From positions 1-61,440 of the forward strand of contig DITC01000008.1 of assembly GCA_002422685.1 (NCBI GenBank): a stretch of 61,440 bases of DNA, written 5' to 3'. The notes beneath the pieces were generated by a model. The model saw only the letters and a list, made by a program, of their open reading frames with translations, was not told where the DNA came from and made no database searches. Below are positions 36,019-43,658 of this stretch, piece by piece (position 1 is the first letter of the stretch; every line of letters begins with the position of its first letter). The stretch comes from Thauera sp. UBA6194 (lineage in GTDB: Bacteria; Pseudomonadota; Gammaproteobacteria; Burkholderiales; Rhodocyclaceae). The translations under genes were made by a program, and so were the position numbers.

Positions 36019-37032
36019 TCATGTCTGCGCGCATGCGATGGCGGGTGCGTCGCAGGGGATGCCGTGCCGGCCCAGCTCGGCGACCACCTCGGGCAGCGTG
36101 CGCAGCGGCCGGATGCATGCAAACAGCGCACGCGCGCGCTCGTGCTTGCGCGCGAGCATGTGCACCCACTGCTTGAGGCGGCCGGGCGCGTGCCGGGCCT
36201 CGACCTTGCGCTGCACGCCGCAGACAAAAGCGCCGATCAGGGGCTGCAGCGCCTGCCATTCGCGCTCGCGCTCGGCCGCGTCGGGTTCGTGCAGCCGACC
36301 GGCGCGGATGCGCTGGGCAAGAAAGGGGTCGGCCACCGCACCGCGGCCGAGCATGACGTCGGCCACGCCCGAGACCTCTCGGCAGCGCACCCAGTCCTGC
36401 GCCGACCAGACCTCGCCGTTGGCCACGACCGGCACCGGCACCGCCTCGGCGATGCGCGCCACCCACTCCCAGTGCGCCGGCGGACGATAGCCGTCAGCCT
36501 TGGTGCGGGCGTGCACCACGAGCAGCTGCGCGCCGCCATCGACCAGCGCCTGCGCGCACTCCACCGCGCGCGCCGGATCATTGACGCCGAGCCGCATCTT
36601 CGCGCTCAACGCCAGCCCCGCCGGCAGCGCGCCGCCGACTGCCTGTGTGATGCGCCACAGCAGCTCGGGCTCGTCGAGCAGCACTGCGCCGCCGCGGTGA
36701 CGATTCACCGTCGGCGCCGGGCAGCCGAAGTTCAGATCCACGCCGGGCGGGTTCAGGCGCGCGAGCCGCGCAGCGTTGACCGCCATGCAGGCGGGGTCGG
36801 AGCCGAGCATCTGCACGTGCACCGGGGTGCCTGCGGCGGTACGTCCGCCATGGTCGAGCTCGGGCACGATGCGGCGAAAGAAGCGCTCGGGCAGCACCGT
36901 GCCGGAGACACGCGCGAACTCGCTCACCGCATGGTCGTAGCCGCCCACGCGGGTGAGCGCGGCACGCAGCACGTCATCGAGCAAGCCCTCCATCGGCGCA
37001 AGCAGCAGGCGCACCCAAACCCCCGAAAACAT
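36019..37032 (-). CDS. dusC: tRNA-dihydrouridine synthase, DusC-like
   Basis: 337 residues. FMN-dependent Dus: LLLAPMEGLLDDVLR, VHVQMLGSDPACMAVNAARL, GVDLNFGCPAPTVNRHRGG (catalytic Cys in NFGCP), LSAKMRLGV, LVVHARTKADGYRPPAHW, VVANGEVWS, VMLGRGAVADPFLA. The layout fits DusC, which reduces U16 of tRNA. Start: the ATG at 37032 (MFSGVWVRLLLAPMEG) fits the family; the frame is open to 37098, but that extension overlaps the region before the rpmE promoter. Confidence 0.9.
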   Translation of the reverse strand: MFSGVWVRLLLAPMEGLLDDVLRAALTRVGGYDHAVSEFARVSGTVLPERFFRRIVPELDHGGRTAAGTPVHVQMLGSDPACMAVNAARLARLNPPGVDLNFGCPAPTVNRHRGGAVLLDEPELLWRITQAVGGALPAGLALSAKMRLGVNDPARAVECAQALVDGGAQLLVVHARTKADGYRPPAHWEWVARIAEAVPVPVVANGEVWSAQDWVRCREVSGVADVMLGRGAVADPFLAQRIRAGRLHEPDAAEREREWQALQPLIGAFVCGVQRKVEARHAPGRLKQWVHMLARKHERARALFACIRPLRTLPEVVAELGRHGIPCDAPAIACAQT

Positions 37033-37116
37033 GGCCGCCAGCGCGGCAAAGGCGGCGATTGTAGCGCCAGCCACGCACCCGAGCGGCCCCGGCATCAACT
37101 TTTAAAGTAGTTTTCC

Positions 37117-37145
37117 TTGCCAGCGGCGCGCGAGTGCAAGATAAT
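37117..37145 (+). promoter_or_regulatory. rpmE promoter
   Basis: TTGCCA (37117-37122), 17-bp spacer, GATAAT (37140-37145): a strong sigma70-type promoter about 60 bp before the rpmE ATG. The leader (about 37152-37205) is long enough for regulation but no structure is obvious. Confidence 0.65.
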
Positions 37146-37205
37146 TCCGCGCTTTACGGACTCAGGGTGGTCACACCCGCCACCCGCACGATTCAGGAAC
37201 ACACC

Positions 37206-37424
37206 ATGAAAGCAGACACCCATCCCAAATACGACGACCTGACCGTGACCTGCTCCTGCGGCAACACGTTCGTCACCCGCTCCACGCTGGGCAAGCCCCA
37301 GTACCACGTCGAAGTCTGCTCCGCCTGCCATCCGTTCTACACCGGCAAGCAGAAGATCGTCGACACCGCCGGCCGCGTCGAGCGCTTCCGCCAGAAATAC
37401 GGCAACGTTCAGCGCGCCAGCTGA
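37206..37424 (+). CDS. rpmE: 50S ribosomal protein L31, zinc-binding form
   Basis: 72 residues: MKADTHPKYDDLTVTCSCGN, STLGKPQYHVEVCSACHPFYTG, RVERFRQKYG. The Cys pairs in TCSCG and VCSACHPF mark the zinc-containing (C+) paralogue. Start ATG 37206; the frame is open upstream to 37134, but that lies within the promoter. Followed by a terminator at 37509-37533. Confidence 0.96.
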   Translation: MKADTHPKYDDLTVTCSCGNTFVTRSTLGKPQYHVEVCSACHPFYTGKQKIVDTAGRVERFRQKYGNVQRAS

Positions 37425-37508
37425 GCCGCCCGAGCCTGCGTTGCAGGCGCGCATCGCTGATGCGCATTCAGCACGCGCGGTCCATGGCGACCCCGCGTGC
37501 CGCACAAG

Positions 37509-37533
37509 AAAGGCAGCTCAGGCTGCCTTTTTT
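37509..37533 (+). terminator. Rho-independent terminator of rpmE
   Basis: AAAGGCAGC, loop TCAG, GCTGCCTTT then TTT: a 9-bp stem with a run of six Ts, 85 bp after the rpmE stop. Confidence 0.8.
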
Positions 37534-37613
37534 CATGCCCGCAAGCCTGTCGATGCCGCACGGCGCAGCGTCCGGCACTGGCCTCAGCGCACACTCCCCC
37601 GCACAATGCCCGC

Positions 37614-39281
37614 ATGATTCGCGACCCCGCCTCGCACACCCTGTTCCAGCGCCGCATCTACGGCACCGTTGGCCTGAGCCTGCTGATCGGGCTGTATCTG
37701 CTCGTCGGCCTGACCACGCACGATCCATGGCGTGGTGACGACGCACGCCACTTCGGGCCGGTGCTCGCGATGCTGCACGGCGAGTCGTGGCTTTTTCCGC
37801 TGCTGGCCGGCGAGCCGCTGACCGAATTCCCGCCGCTCTATTACTGGGTCGCCTCCGCCTTCGCCTGGCTGAGCAGCAGCCTGCTCCCGGCCCATGCCGG
37901 CGCACGCCTGGCCAGCGCCTTCTTCGTCGCGCTGGCGGTGTTCTGGGTCGCGCGCGCAGGCGAGGCGCTGTACGGGCGCCCCGCACGCACGCCCGCCGCC
38001 CTGCTCGCGCTCGGCGCGCTCGGCCTGGTGCTGCACGCACACGAAACCCAGCCCCTGCTCGCCGTGTTCGCAATGCTCGCGCTGGTGCTGCACGGCATCG
38101 CCGAGCTGCCCGAGCATCCGCTCGCCGGCAGCCTGAAGGCCGGCCTGGGCAGCGGCCTGGCCTTTCTCGCCGGCGGCTTCGGCGGGCTGCTCGTGACCCT
38201 GCCGCTGCTGCCGCTGTCGGTATTGCTGTGCAGCGACTGCCGCACGCCGCGGGCAAGCGGCGGCCTGCTGCTCGGCTTGTGCGTAGCGCTCGGGGTGGCG
38301 GCGCTGTGGCCGCTCGCGCTGCAACTTCAACGCCCCGAGCTGCTCGAGCTGTGGCTGCGCGCCGAGTGGTCGCGCCTCGGCGCGGCGCCGCTCGGTGTGG
38401 CGCAGCTGCCACGCGCGCTCGAGATCATCGGCTGGTTCCTGTGGCCGCTGTGGCCGGTCGCCCTGTGGGCGCTGTGGAACGGCCGGCGCAAACTCGCTCG
38501 CCCCGCCGTGATGCTGCCGATGATCAGCATCCTCCTGGTCGCGCTGTGGCTGGTGCTCGGCGGCGACCTCGCACAGTCGCGGATGATCGTGCTCGTGCCG
38601 GCGGTCGCGCTTCTCGCCGCCTACGGCGTGAGCACCCTGCGCCGGGGCGCGGCGAGCGCCTTCGACTGGTTCTCGCTCATGAGCCTGGCGGTGTTCGGGG
38701 TGCTCGTGTGGCTGGCCTGGAGCGCCCAGACCCAGGGCTGGCCGCCCGGCCTGGCGCGCCACGTGGCCCGCAACGCGCCCGACTTCGTGATGCCCGACGC
38801 CCAGCTCAGGCTCATCGTCGGCGTGTTCATCAGCGCGCTCTGGATCCTGCTCGTGGCGCGCCTGCCGCGCTCGCCCTCGCGCGCGCCGGCAAACTGGGCG
38901 ATCGGCCTGACCATGCTGTGGTGTCTCGCCGTGGTGGTGCTGATGCCCTGGTTCGACCAGGGGCGCAGCTATCGGGCGCTGGTCGCCTCGCTCGACATCG
39001 CGGTCGCCGGCGAACGCAGCGCGCAGCCCGGCGCCTGCATCGCCAGTACCGGCATCAACGACGCCCTGCGCACCTCGATGGATTACTACGCCAGCCTGCG
39101 CGTGGAAGGTCTGCAGGCGGGGACGACGCCGTGCCCGCTGCTGCTCGTGGATCTGGATCAGGCCAACCCGGCCGCGTCCGCGCGCATGCAGGGAACCCAA
39201 TGGGAAACCGTGTGGGAATACCACCGCGGCGCCGGCCGGCGCGCGGAGGGTTACCGCCTGCTGCGCCGCGTCACGCCGTAA
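37614..39281 (+). CDS. ArnT-like membrane glycosyltransferase (GT-C fold)
   Basis: 555 residues, about 12 hydrophobic helices. The first periplasmic loop holds TTHDPWRGDDARHFGPVLAM, with acidic residues as in the catalytic loop of PMT/ArnT enzymes, and EPLTEFPPLYYWVASAFAW is the family's PPLYYW motif. It should transfer a sugar from a polyprenyl-phosphate donor to a lipid or protein outside the inner membrane; donor and acceptor are unknown. Start ATG 37614; the extension to 37497 runs through the rpmE terminator and is not used. Confidence 0.85.
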   Translation: MIRDPASHTLFQRRIYGTVGLSLLIGLYLLVGLTTHDPWRGDDARHFGPVLAMLHGESWLFPLLAGEPLTEFPPLYYWVASAFAWLSSSLLPAHAGARLASAFFVALAVFWVARAGEALYGRPARTPAALLALGALGLVLHAHETQPLLAVFAMLALVLHGIAELPEHPLAGSLKAGLGSGLAFLAGGFGGLLVTLPLLPLSVLLCSDCRTPRASGGLLLGLCVALGVAALWPLALQLQRPELLELWLRAEWSRLGAAPLGVAQLPRALEIIGWFLWPLWPVALWALWNGRRKLARPAVMLPMISILLVALWLVLGGDLAQSRMIVLVPAVALLAAYGVSTLRRGAASAFDWFSLMSLAVFGVLVWLAWSAQTQGWPPGLARHVARNAPDFVMPDAQLRLIVGVFISALWILLVARLPRSPSRAPANWAIGLTMLWCLAVVVLMPWFDQGRSYRALVASLDIAVAGERSAQPGACIASTGINDALRTSMDYYASLRVEGLQAGTTPCPLLLVDLDQANPAASARMQGTQWETVWEYHRGAGRRAEGYRLLRRVTP

Positions 39282-39320
39282 GCGCGCACAGGCGCGCGGC
39301 CCACACCGGGGCGCGCACGC

Positions 39321-39494
39321 TCAGCCATAGATCTTGCACATCCCCGGCACGCTGACCGGGCTGGTGAAATACCCGAGCACGCTGAAGAACAGCGACAGCA
39401 ACAGCAGGATCAGCAGCAGGCGGCGGTGTCGTCGCACCCAGGCCACGACACCGGCAAGCAGCTTCGACAGCGCGCCAGCGAACTTCGCCCTCAT
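39321..39494 (-). CDS. Small membrane protein
   Basis: 57 residues, not recognised: a basic amphipathic start (MRAKFAGALSKLLAGVVAWV), RRHRR, one hydrophobic helix LLLILLLLSLFFSVLGYF, and a short tail TSPVSVPGMCKIYG. AAGGGA lies 7 bp before the ATG at 39494; another ATG at 39509 is possible. Located between the convergent glycosyltransferase gene and the orn gene on the same strand. Coding is plausible but not proven. Confidence 0.55.
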   Translation of the reverse strand: MRAKFAGALSKLLAGVVAWVRRHRRLLLILLLLSLFFSVLGYFTSPVSVPGMCKIYG

Positions 39495-39539
39495 CGTTCG
39501 TCCCTTCATTCTCCAGAGCGACCTGTCGCCCTTGCACGC

Positions 39540-40088
39540 TCAATCAAGACGCAGGAAGTGCTCGCGGTAATGGCGTAGCTCGGCGATCGACTCGTGGATG
39601 TCGGCCAGCGCGGTGTGGCTGCCGGCCTTCTTGACGCCCGCGTACACCTCCGGACGCCAGCGCCGCGCCAGCTCCTTGAGCGTGGACACATCCAGATTGC
39701 GGTAGTGGAACCAGTCCTCGAGTTGCGGCATCCAGCGCGCGAGGAAGCGGCGGTCCTGGCACACCGAGTTGCCACACATCGGCGAGGTCCGCGCCGGCAC
39801 GTACTGCTGCAGGAAGGCGAGCATCTGCGCCTCGGCCTGAGCGTCGGACAGGGTGGAGGCACGCACACGGTCGATGAGGCCGCTCTTGCCGTGCGTGTTG
39901 CGGTTCCAGTCGTCCATCGCGTCGAGCACGCTGTCGGGCTGATGCACGGCGATCACCGGCGACTCGGCGATGACTTCGAGCGACTCGTCGGTCAGCACCA
40001 CCGCCATCTCGATGATGCGGTCACGGTCGGGTTCCAGACCGGTCATCTCCATGTCCAGCCATATGAGGGTCTTGGGGTCCTGTGCCAT
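39540..40088 (-). CDS. orn: Oligoribonuclease
   Basis: 182 residues, DEDDh 3'-5' exonuclease that degrades 2-5-mer RNAs and pGpG, so it finishes cyclic-di-GMP turnover. Motifs: LIWLDMEMTGLEPDRDRIIE, the second acidic motif near NSVCQDRRFL, and the H-x4-D type AGSHTALADIHESIAEL. The start at ATG 40088 (MAQDPKTLIWLD) fits family length. Divergent from the M48 protease gene; the order orn, M48 protease, rsgA is common in betaproteobacteria. Confidence 0.96.
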   Translation of the reverse strand: MAQDPKTLIWLDMEMTGLEPDRDRIIEMAVVLTDESLEVIAESPVIAVHQPDSVLDAMDDWNRNTHGKSGLIDRVRASTLSDAQAEAQMLAFLQQYVPARTSPMCGNSVCQDRRFLARWMPQLEDWFHYRNLDVSTLKELARRWRPEVYAGVKKAGSHTALADIHESIAELRHYREHFLRLD

Positions 40089-40209
40089 AATCTTTCGGCC
40101 TCTGTGAGCACCCGCGCAGGTACCCTGGCGGGCACCCCGGTGCGAAACAATCAAGGGCGCGATTGTGTCACAGTTCCTGCCCGCTTCCTGCATCGCCAAA
40201 GGAACCTCG

Positions 40210-41469
40210 ATGAACGCCCCTGACCTCTTCAGCCTTCTCTTCGTGCTCGCGCTCGGCGCAGGTCTGGCCGTGCGCCTGTGGCTGCTGCATCGCCACGCGC
40301 ATCACGTCAAGGCTCACCGCGACACCGTGCCGGCGAGCTTCGCCGGCGCGATCCCGCTCGCCTCTCACCAACGCGCCGCCGACTACACTTTCGAGCGCGC
40401 ACGCCTGAGCGCGATGGACGCGGTGGCGGGCGCCGCGCTCGCGCTCGCGCTCACGCTGGGCGGCGGCCTGCAGCTCCTGCACGAGCTCTGGTCGCAGGTG
40501 TTCGCGGCCGGCGGGCTCGCCCACGGCGTGGCCTTGCTCGCCAGCCTCGGCGTGGTCGGCTGGCTGATCGAGCTGCCGTTTACGCTGGTGCGCACCTTCG
40601 GCATCGAGCGCCGCTACGGCTTCAACCGCATGACGCCGCGCCTGTTCGTCACCGACACCTTGCGCGAGGGTGCGCTGGGCGCGGTGATCGGCCTGCCGCT
40701 GCTCGGCGCGCTGCTGTGGATCACCCAGTCCATGGGCACGCTGTGGTGGTTCTGGGTGTGGCTGTTCTGGCTCGGCTTCAATGTGCTGGTGATGGTGGTG
40801 TGGCCCACCTTTATCGCCCCGCTGTTCAACACCTTCACCCCGCTCGCCGACGCTACGCTCAAGGCGCGCGTCGAGGGCCTGCTCGAGCGCTGCGGCTTTC
40901 AGGCCAGCGGCGTGTTCGTGATGGACGGCTCGCGCCGCTCGGCGCACGGCAACGCCTACTTCACCGGGCTGGGCGCGGCCAAGCGCATCGTGTTCTTCGA
41001 CACCTTGCTCGACAAGCTCGACGCGGACGAAGTCGAGGCCGTGCTCGCGCACGAGCTCGGCCACTTCCGCCGCCGCCACCTGGTCAAGCGCATGGCCGTG
41101 CTCGCCCCGGCCAGCCTCGCGCTGCTCGCCCTGCTCGGCTGGCTGATGGGCCAGGGCTGGTTCTTCGCCGGCCTGGGTGTCGAGGCGCAGGACATGGCGA
41201 GCGCGTTCGCGCTGTTCTTCATCGCGCTGCCGGTGTTTAGCTTCCCGCTCGCGCCCGTGCTGGCCCACTGGTCGCGCGCAAACGAGTTCGAGGCCGACGA
41301 CTACGCCGCCCACCAGACCCGCGCCGAAGACCTGGTCAGCGCCCTGGTCAAGCTCTATCGGGACAACGCGGCAACGCTGACGCCCGATCCGCTTTACTCC
41401 CGCTTCTTCGATTCGCACCCACCCGCCGCCCTGCGCGTGGCGATGCTGCAATCGCGCCGGCAGGCATGA
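40210..41469 (+). CDS. M48 family metalloprotease (Ste24/CAAX prenyl protease-like)
   Basis: 419 residues. Multi-helix membrane zinc protease: ERRYGFNRMTPRLFVTDTLR, the zinc motif VEAVLAHELGHFRRRH, and the third ligand in SRANEFEADDYAA, all as in Ste24-type peptidases; about seven membrane helices. A membrane protein quality-control role is likely, since bacteria lack CAAX prenylation. Start ATG 40210 after AAAGGAACC. It precedes rsgA by 120 bp on the same strand. Confidence 0.92.
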   Translation: MNAPDLFSLLFVLALGAGLAVRLWLLHRHAHHVKAHRDTVPASFAGAIPLASHQRAADYTFERARLSAMDAVAGAALALALTLGGGLQLLHELWSQVFAAGGLAHGVALLASLGVVGWLIELPFTLVRTFGIERRYGFNRMTPRLFVTDTLREGALGAVIGLPLLGALLWITQSMGTLWWFWVWLFWLGFNVLVMVVWPTFIAPLFNTFTPLADATLKARVEGLLERCGFQASGVFVMDGSRRSAHGNAYFTGLGAAKRIVFFDTLLDKLDADEVEAVLAHELGHFRRRHLVKRMAVLAPASLALLALLGWLMGQGWFFAGLGVEAQDMASAFALFFIALPVFSFPLAPVLAHWSRANEFEADDYAAHQTRAEDLVSALVKLYRDNAATLTPDPLYSRFFDSHPPAALRVAMLQSRRQA

Positions 41470-41589
41470 CCGGCGCAGGGCGATGATTCGCATCAAGCCG
41501 CCGGCGTCGGCCCTCCTGAGCCCAGGCGCGCGCCCACGGCACGCACCCCGGCGCACTGCCCGCCACAACCGCAAGGACGACACATTCGA

Positions 41590-42597
41590 GTGACGAAACG
41601 CTCACGCCCCGGCTCATCGAGCACAGGCAGAACCCACGGCCGCATCGTCGCGGCCTTCGGTCGCCACTACGAGGTCGACACCGCGCTCGGCCGTCTGCAG
41701 TGCTACCCGCGCGGCAAGAAAAGCAGCTTCGCCTGCGGCGACGAGGTCGAGGTGGTCCCCGGTGGCGACGGCCAGGGCGTGATCGAGGCGCTGACACCAC
41801 GGCGCAACCTGCTGTGGCGCTCGGATGCCTTCCGCGAGAAGCTCATCGCCGCCAACCTGAGCCACATCGTGATCGTGGTCGCGACCGAACCGGGCTTTTC
41901 CGACCTGCTCGTCTCGCGCTGCATCACCGCCGCCGAGAGCCAGGGCATCACGCCGCTGATCGTGCTCAACAAGGCCGACCTCACAGACCGGCTCGAAGCC
42001 GCGCGCAGACAGCTCGAGCCCTTCTCGAGGCTCGGCTACGAGGTGATCGAAGTCTCGGCGCTCGACGGCGCCCGGACGCTGCGCCGGCGCCTCGAGGGCC
42101 TGCGCGCGATCTTCGTCGGCCAGTCGGGCATGGGCAAATCGACGCTGACCAACGCCATCGTCCCCGAGGCCCAGGCCGCCACGCGCGAGATTTCGGATGC
42201 GCTCGATTCGGGCAAGCACACCACGACCTTCGCCCGCCTCTACACGCTGCCGCACGCGGACGAAGTGGACGACGCAGGTGAAAGGAAGGACGCAAACGAC
42301 GCGCACGATGACGGCGCCGACGACGGTGACCGCGACCCGGGCTGGCTGATCGACAGCCCCGGCCTGCAGGTCTTCGGGCTCGCCCACCTGTCGGCCGAGG
42401 ACCTCGCCGAGACCTTCGTCGAGCTGCGCCCGCATCTGGGCCGCTGTCGTTTTCGCGACTGCAGGCACGACAGCGAGCCGGGCTGTGCGCTGCTCGCCGC
42501 GCTCGAGGCCGGCGCCATCCACCCGCGGCGCTGGGCGCACTTCCTCACCATCCGCGCCGAGATCGCGCAGGCGCGGCGGCTGAACCCGGGCTGGTAG
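41590..42597 (+). CDS. rsgA: Ribosome small-subunit-dependent GTPase A
   Basis: 335 residues; start GTG 41590. OB fold (HGRIVAAFGRHYEVDTALGR), then a circularly permuted GTPase: G4 LIVLNKADL, G5 VIEVSALDG, G1 FVGQSGMGKSTLTNAI, G2 GKHTTTFARLYTLP, G3 GWLIDSPGLQVF, and a zinc end CRFRDCRHDSEPGC. It releases assembly factors from the maturing 30S subunit. Between G2 and G3 there is an insert of about 28 very acidic residues (221-250, DEVDDAGERKDAND and DDGADDGDRDP), where family members usually have only a few residues. Confidence 0.95.
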   Translation: MTKRSRPGSSSTGRTHGRIVAAFGRHYEVDTALGRLQCYPRGKKSSFACGDEVEVVPGGDGQGVIEALTPRRNLLWRSDAFREKLIAANLSHIVIVVATEPGFSDLLVSRCITAAESQGITPLIVLNKADLTDRLEAARRQLEPFSRLGYEVIEVSALDGARTLRRRLEGLRAIFVGQSGMGKSTLTNAIVPEAQAATREISDALDSGKHTTTFARLYTLPHADEVDDAGERKDANDAHDDGADDGDRDPGWLIDSPGLQVFGLAHLSAEDLAETFVELRPHLGRCRFRDCRHDSEPGCALLAALEAGAIHPRRWAHFLTIRAEIAQARRLNPGW

Positions 42598-42618
42598 CGC
42601 TGCCGCGGTGCGGCGTGC

Positions 42619-43542
42619 TCAGCCCGCGCGCAGGAAGCTGCGCACCACCTCGATCTGCGCAGGGTCCATCAGCATCGGCGCGTGGCCGACCCCGGCGAAC
42701 TCCACCGTCTGCGCCCGCGGTCCGCGCGTGGCCATGGCGGCGAAGGTCTCGGGCTCGAGCAGGTCGGAGTCGGCTCCACGCAAGGCGAGCGTCGGGCAGC
42801 GCACGCCTTCGTAGATCGGCCACAGGTCGATGTTCGCCACGATCGGCGTGTTGCGAAAGACGTCGCCGAGGCCGGGGTCGTACACCATCGCGAAGCCGCC
42901 CTCCGCGTCCTCGACCGGCCGCACCGAATACGTGGTCAGGTGGTGCCATTGGGCATCGCTGAGCGCGCCGAACGGGGCGCCGACCTCGCGCACATAAGCC
43001 TCGGCCGCCGCCACGGTGGCGAAGCGCGGGGCCTTGCCCACGTACTGCCCGATGCGCAGCAGCGAGGACACGGTGATCACCGGCCCCACGTCGTTGAGCA
43101 CCAGGCGCGTGATCGGCGTCTGCGCCTGGCTGGCGAGCAGCATGCCGATGATGCCGCCCATCGAGGTGCCGACCCAGTGCACGGTGTCGACGTTCAGGCG
43201 CGCGATCAGCGTCACCATGTCGGCCACGTACACCGGAAAGCTGTAGTCGGTCTTCACGTTCAGCCAGTCGCTGCGCCCGCGCCCGACCACGTCGGGACAG
43301 ACCACGCGATACTCGCCGGCGAGCGCGCGCGCGAGCTCGTCGAAATCGCGCCCGTTGCGGGTGAGCCCGTGCACGCAGACCAGCACGCGCGGATTGTCCG
43401 GGTCTCCCCACTCGGTGTAGGCCATGCGATGCAGGCCATGCGGCCCCATGCACTGCACCGCGCATTCGCGCGGCGAGGCCACGAGGGGCCGGGGCGCCGG
43501 ATCGGATTTGAAGAGCTTGCGGAGCGAATCGAACAGGGACAT
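42619..43542 (-). CDS. Alpha/beta hydrolase
   Basis: 307 residues. VLVCVHGLTRNGRDFDELA (oxyanion loop), VCPDVVGRGRSDWL, nucleophile elbow HWVGTSMGGIIGML (Ser), late Asp in LRGADSDLLEP and His in VGHAPML form the expected Ser-Asp-His triad. The substrate is unknown. Start ATG 43542 (MSLFDSLRKLFKSDP). The frame is open upstream through the whole comEC gene, but that is an antisense-type reading frame. Confidence 0.87.
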   Translation of the reverse strand: MSLFDSLRKLFKSDPAPRPLVASPRECAVQCMGPHGLHRMAYTEWGDPDNPRVLVCVHGLTRNGRDFDELARALAGEYRVVCPDVVGRGRSDWLNVKTDYSFPVYVADMVTLIARLNVDTVHWVGTSMGGIIGMLLASQAQTPITRLVLNDVGPVITVSSLLRIGQYVGKAPRFATVAAAEAYVREVGAPFGALSDAQWHHLTTYSVRPVEDAEGGFAMVYDPGLGDVFRNTPIVANIDLWPIYEGVRCPTLALRGADSDLLEPETFAAMATRGPRAQTVEFAGVGHAPMLMDPAQIEVVRSFLRAG

Positions 43543-43658
43543 GGCAAGGGCGCACAGTGTGCAGTCGAGGGTCCGGGCTGCAAGTCTAGCCCGAACCGGG
43601 GCGCAGCTTGCAGCGCATTGCGCCCTTCGCGCGCACGGCGCATGCGCTGCGGGCGCGC

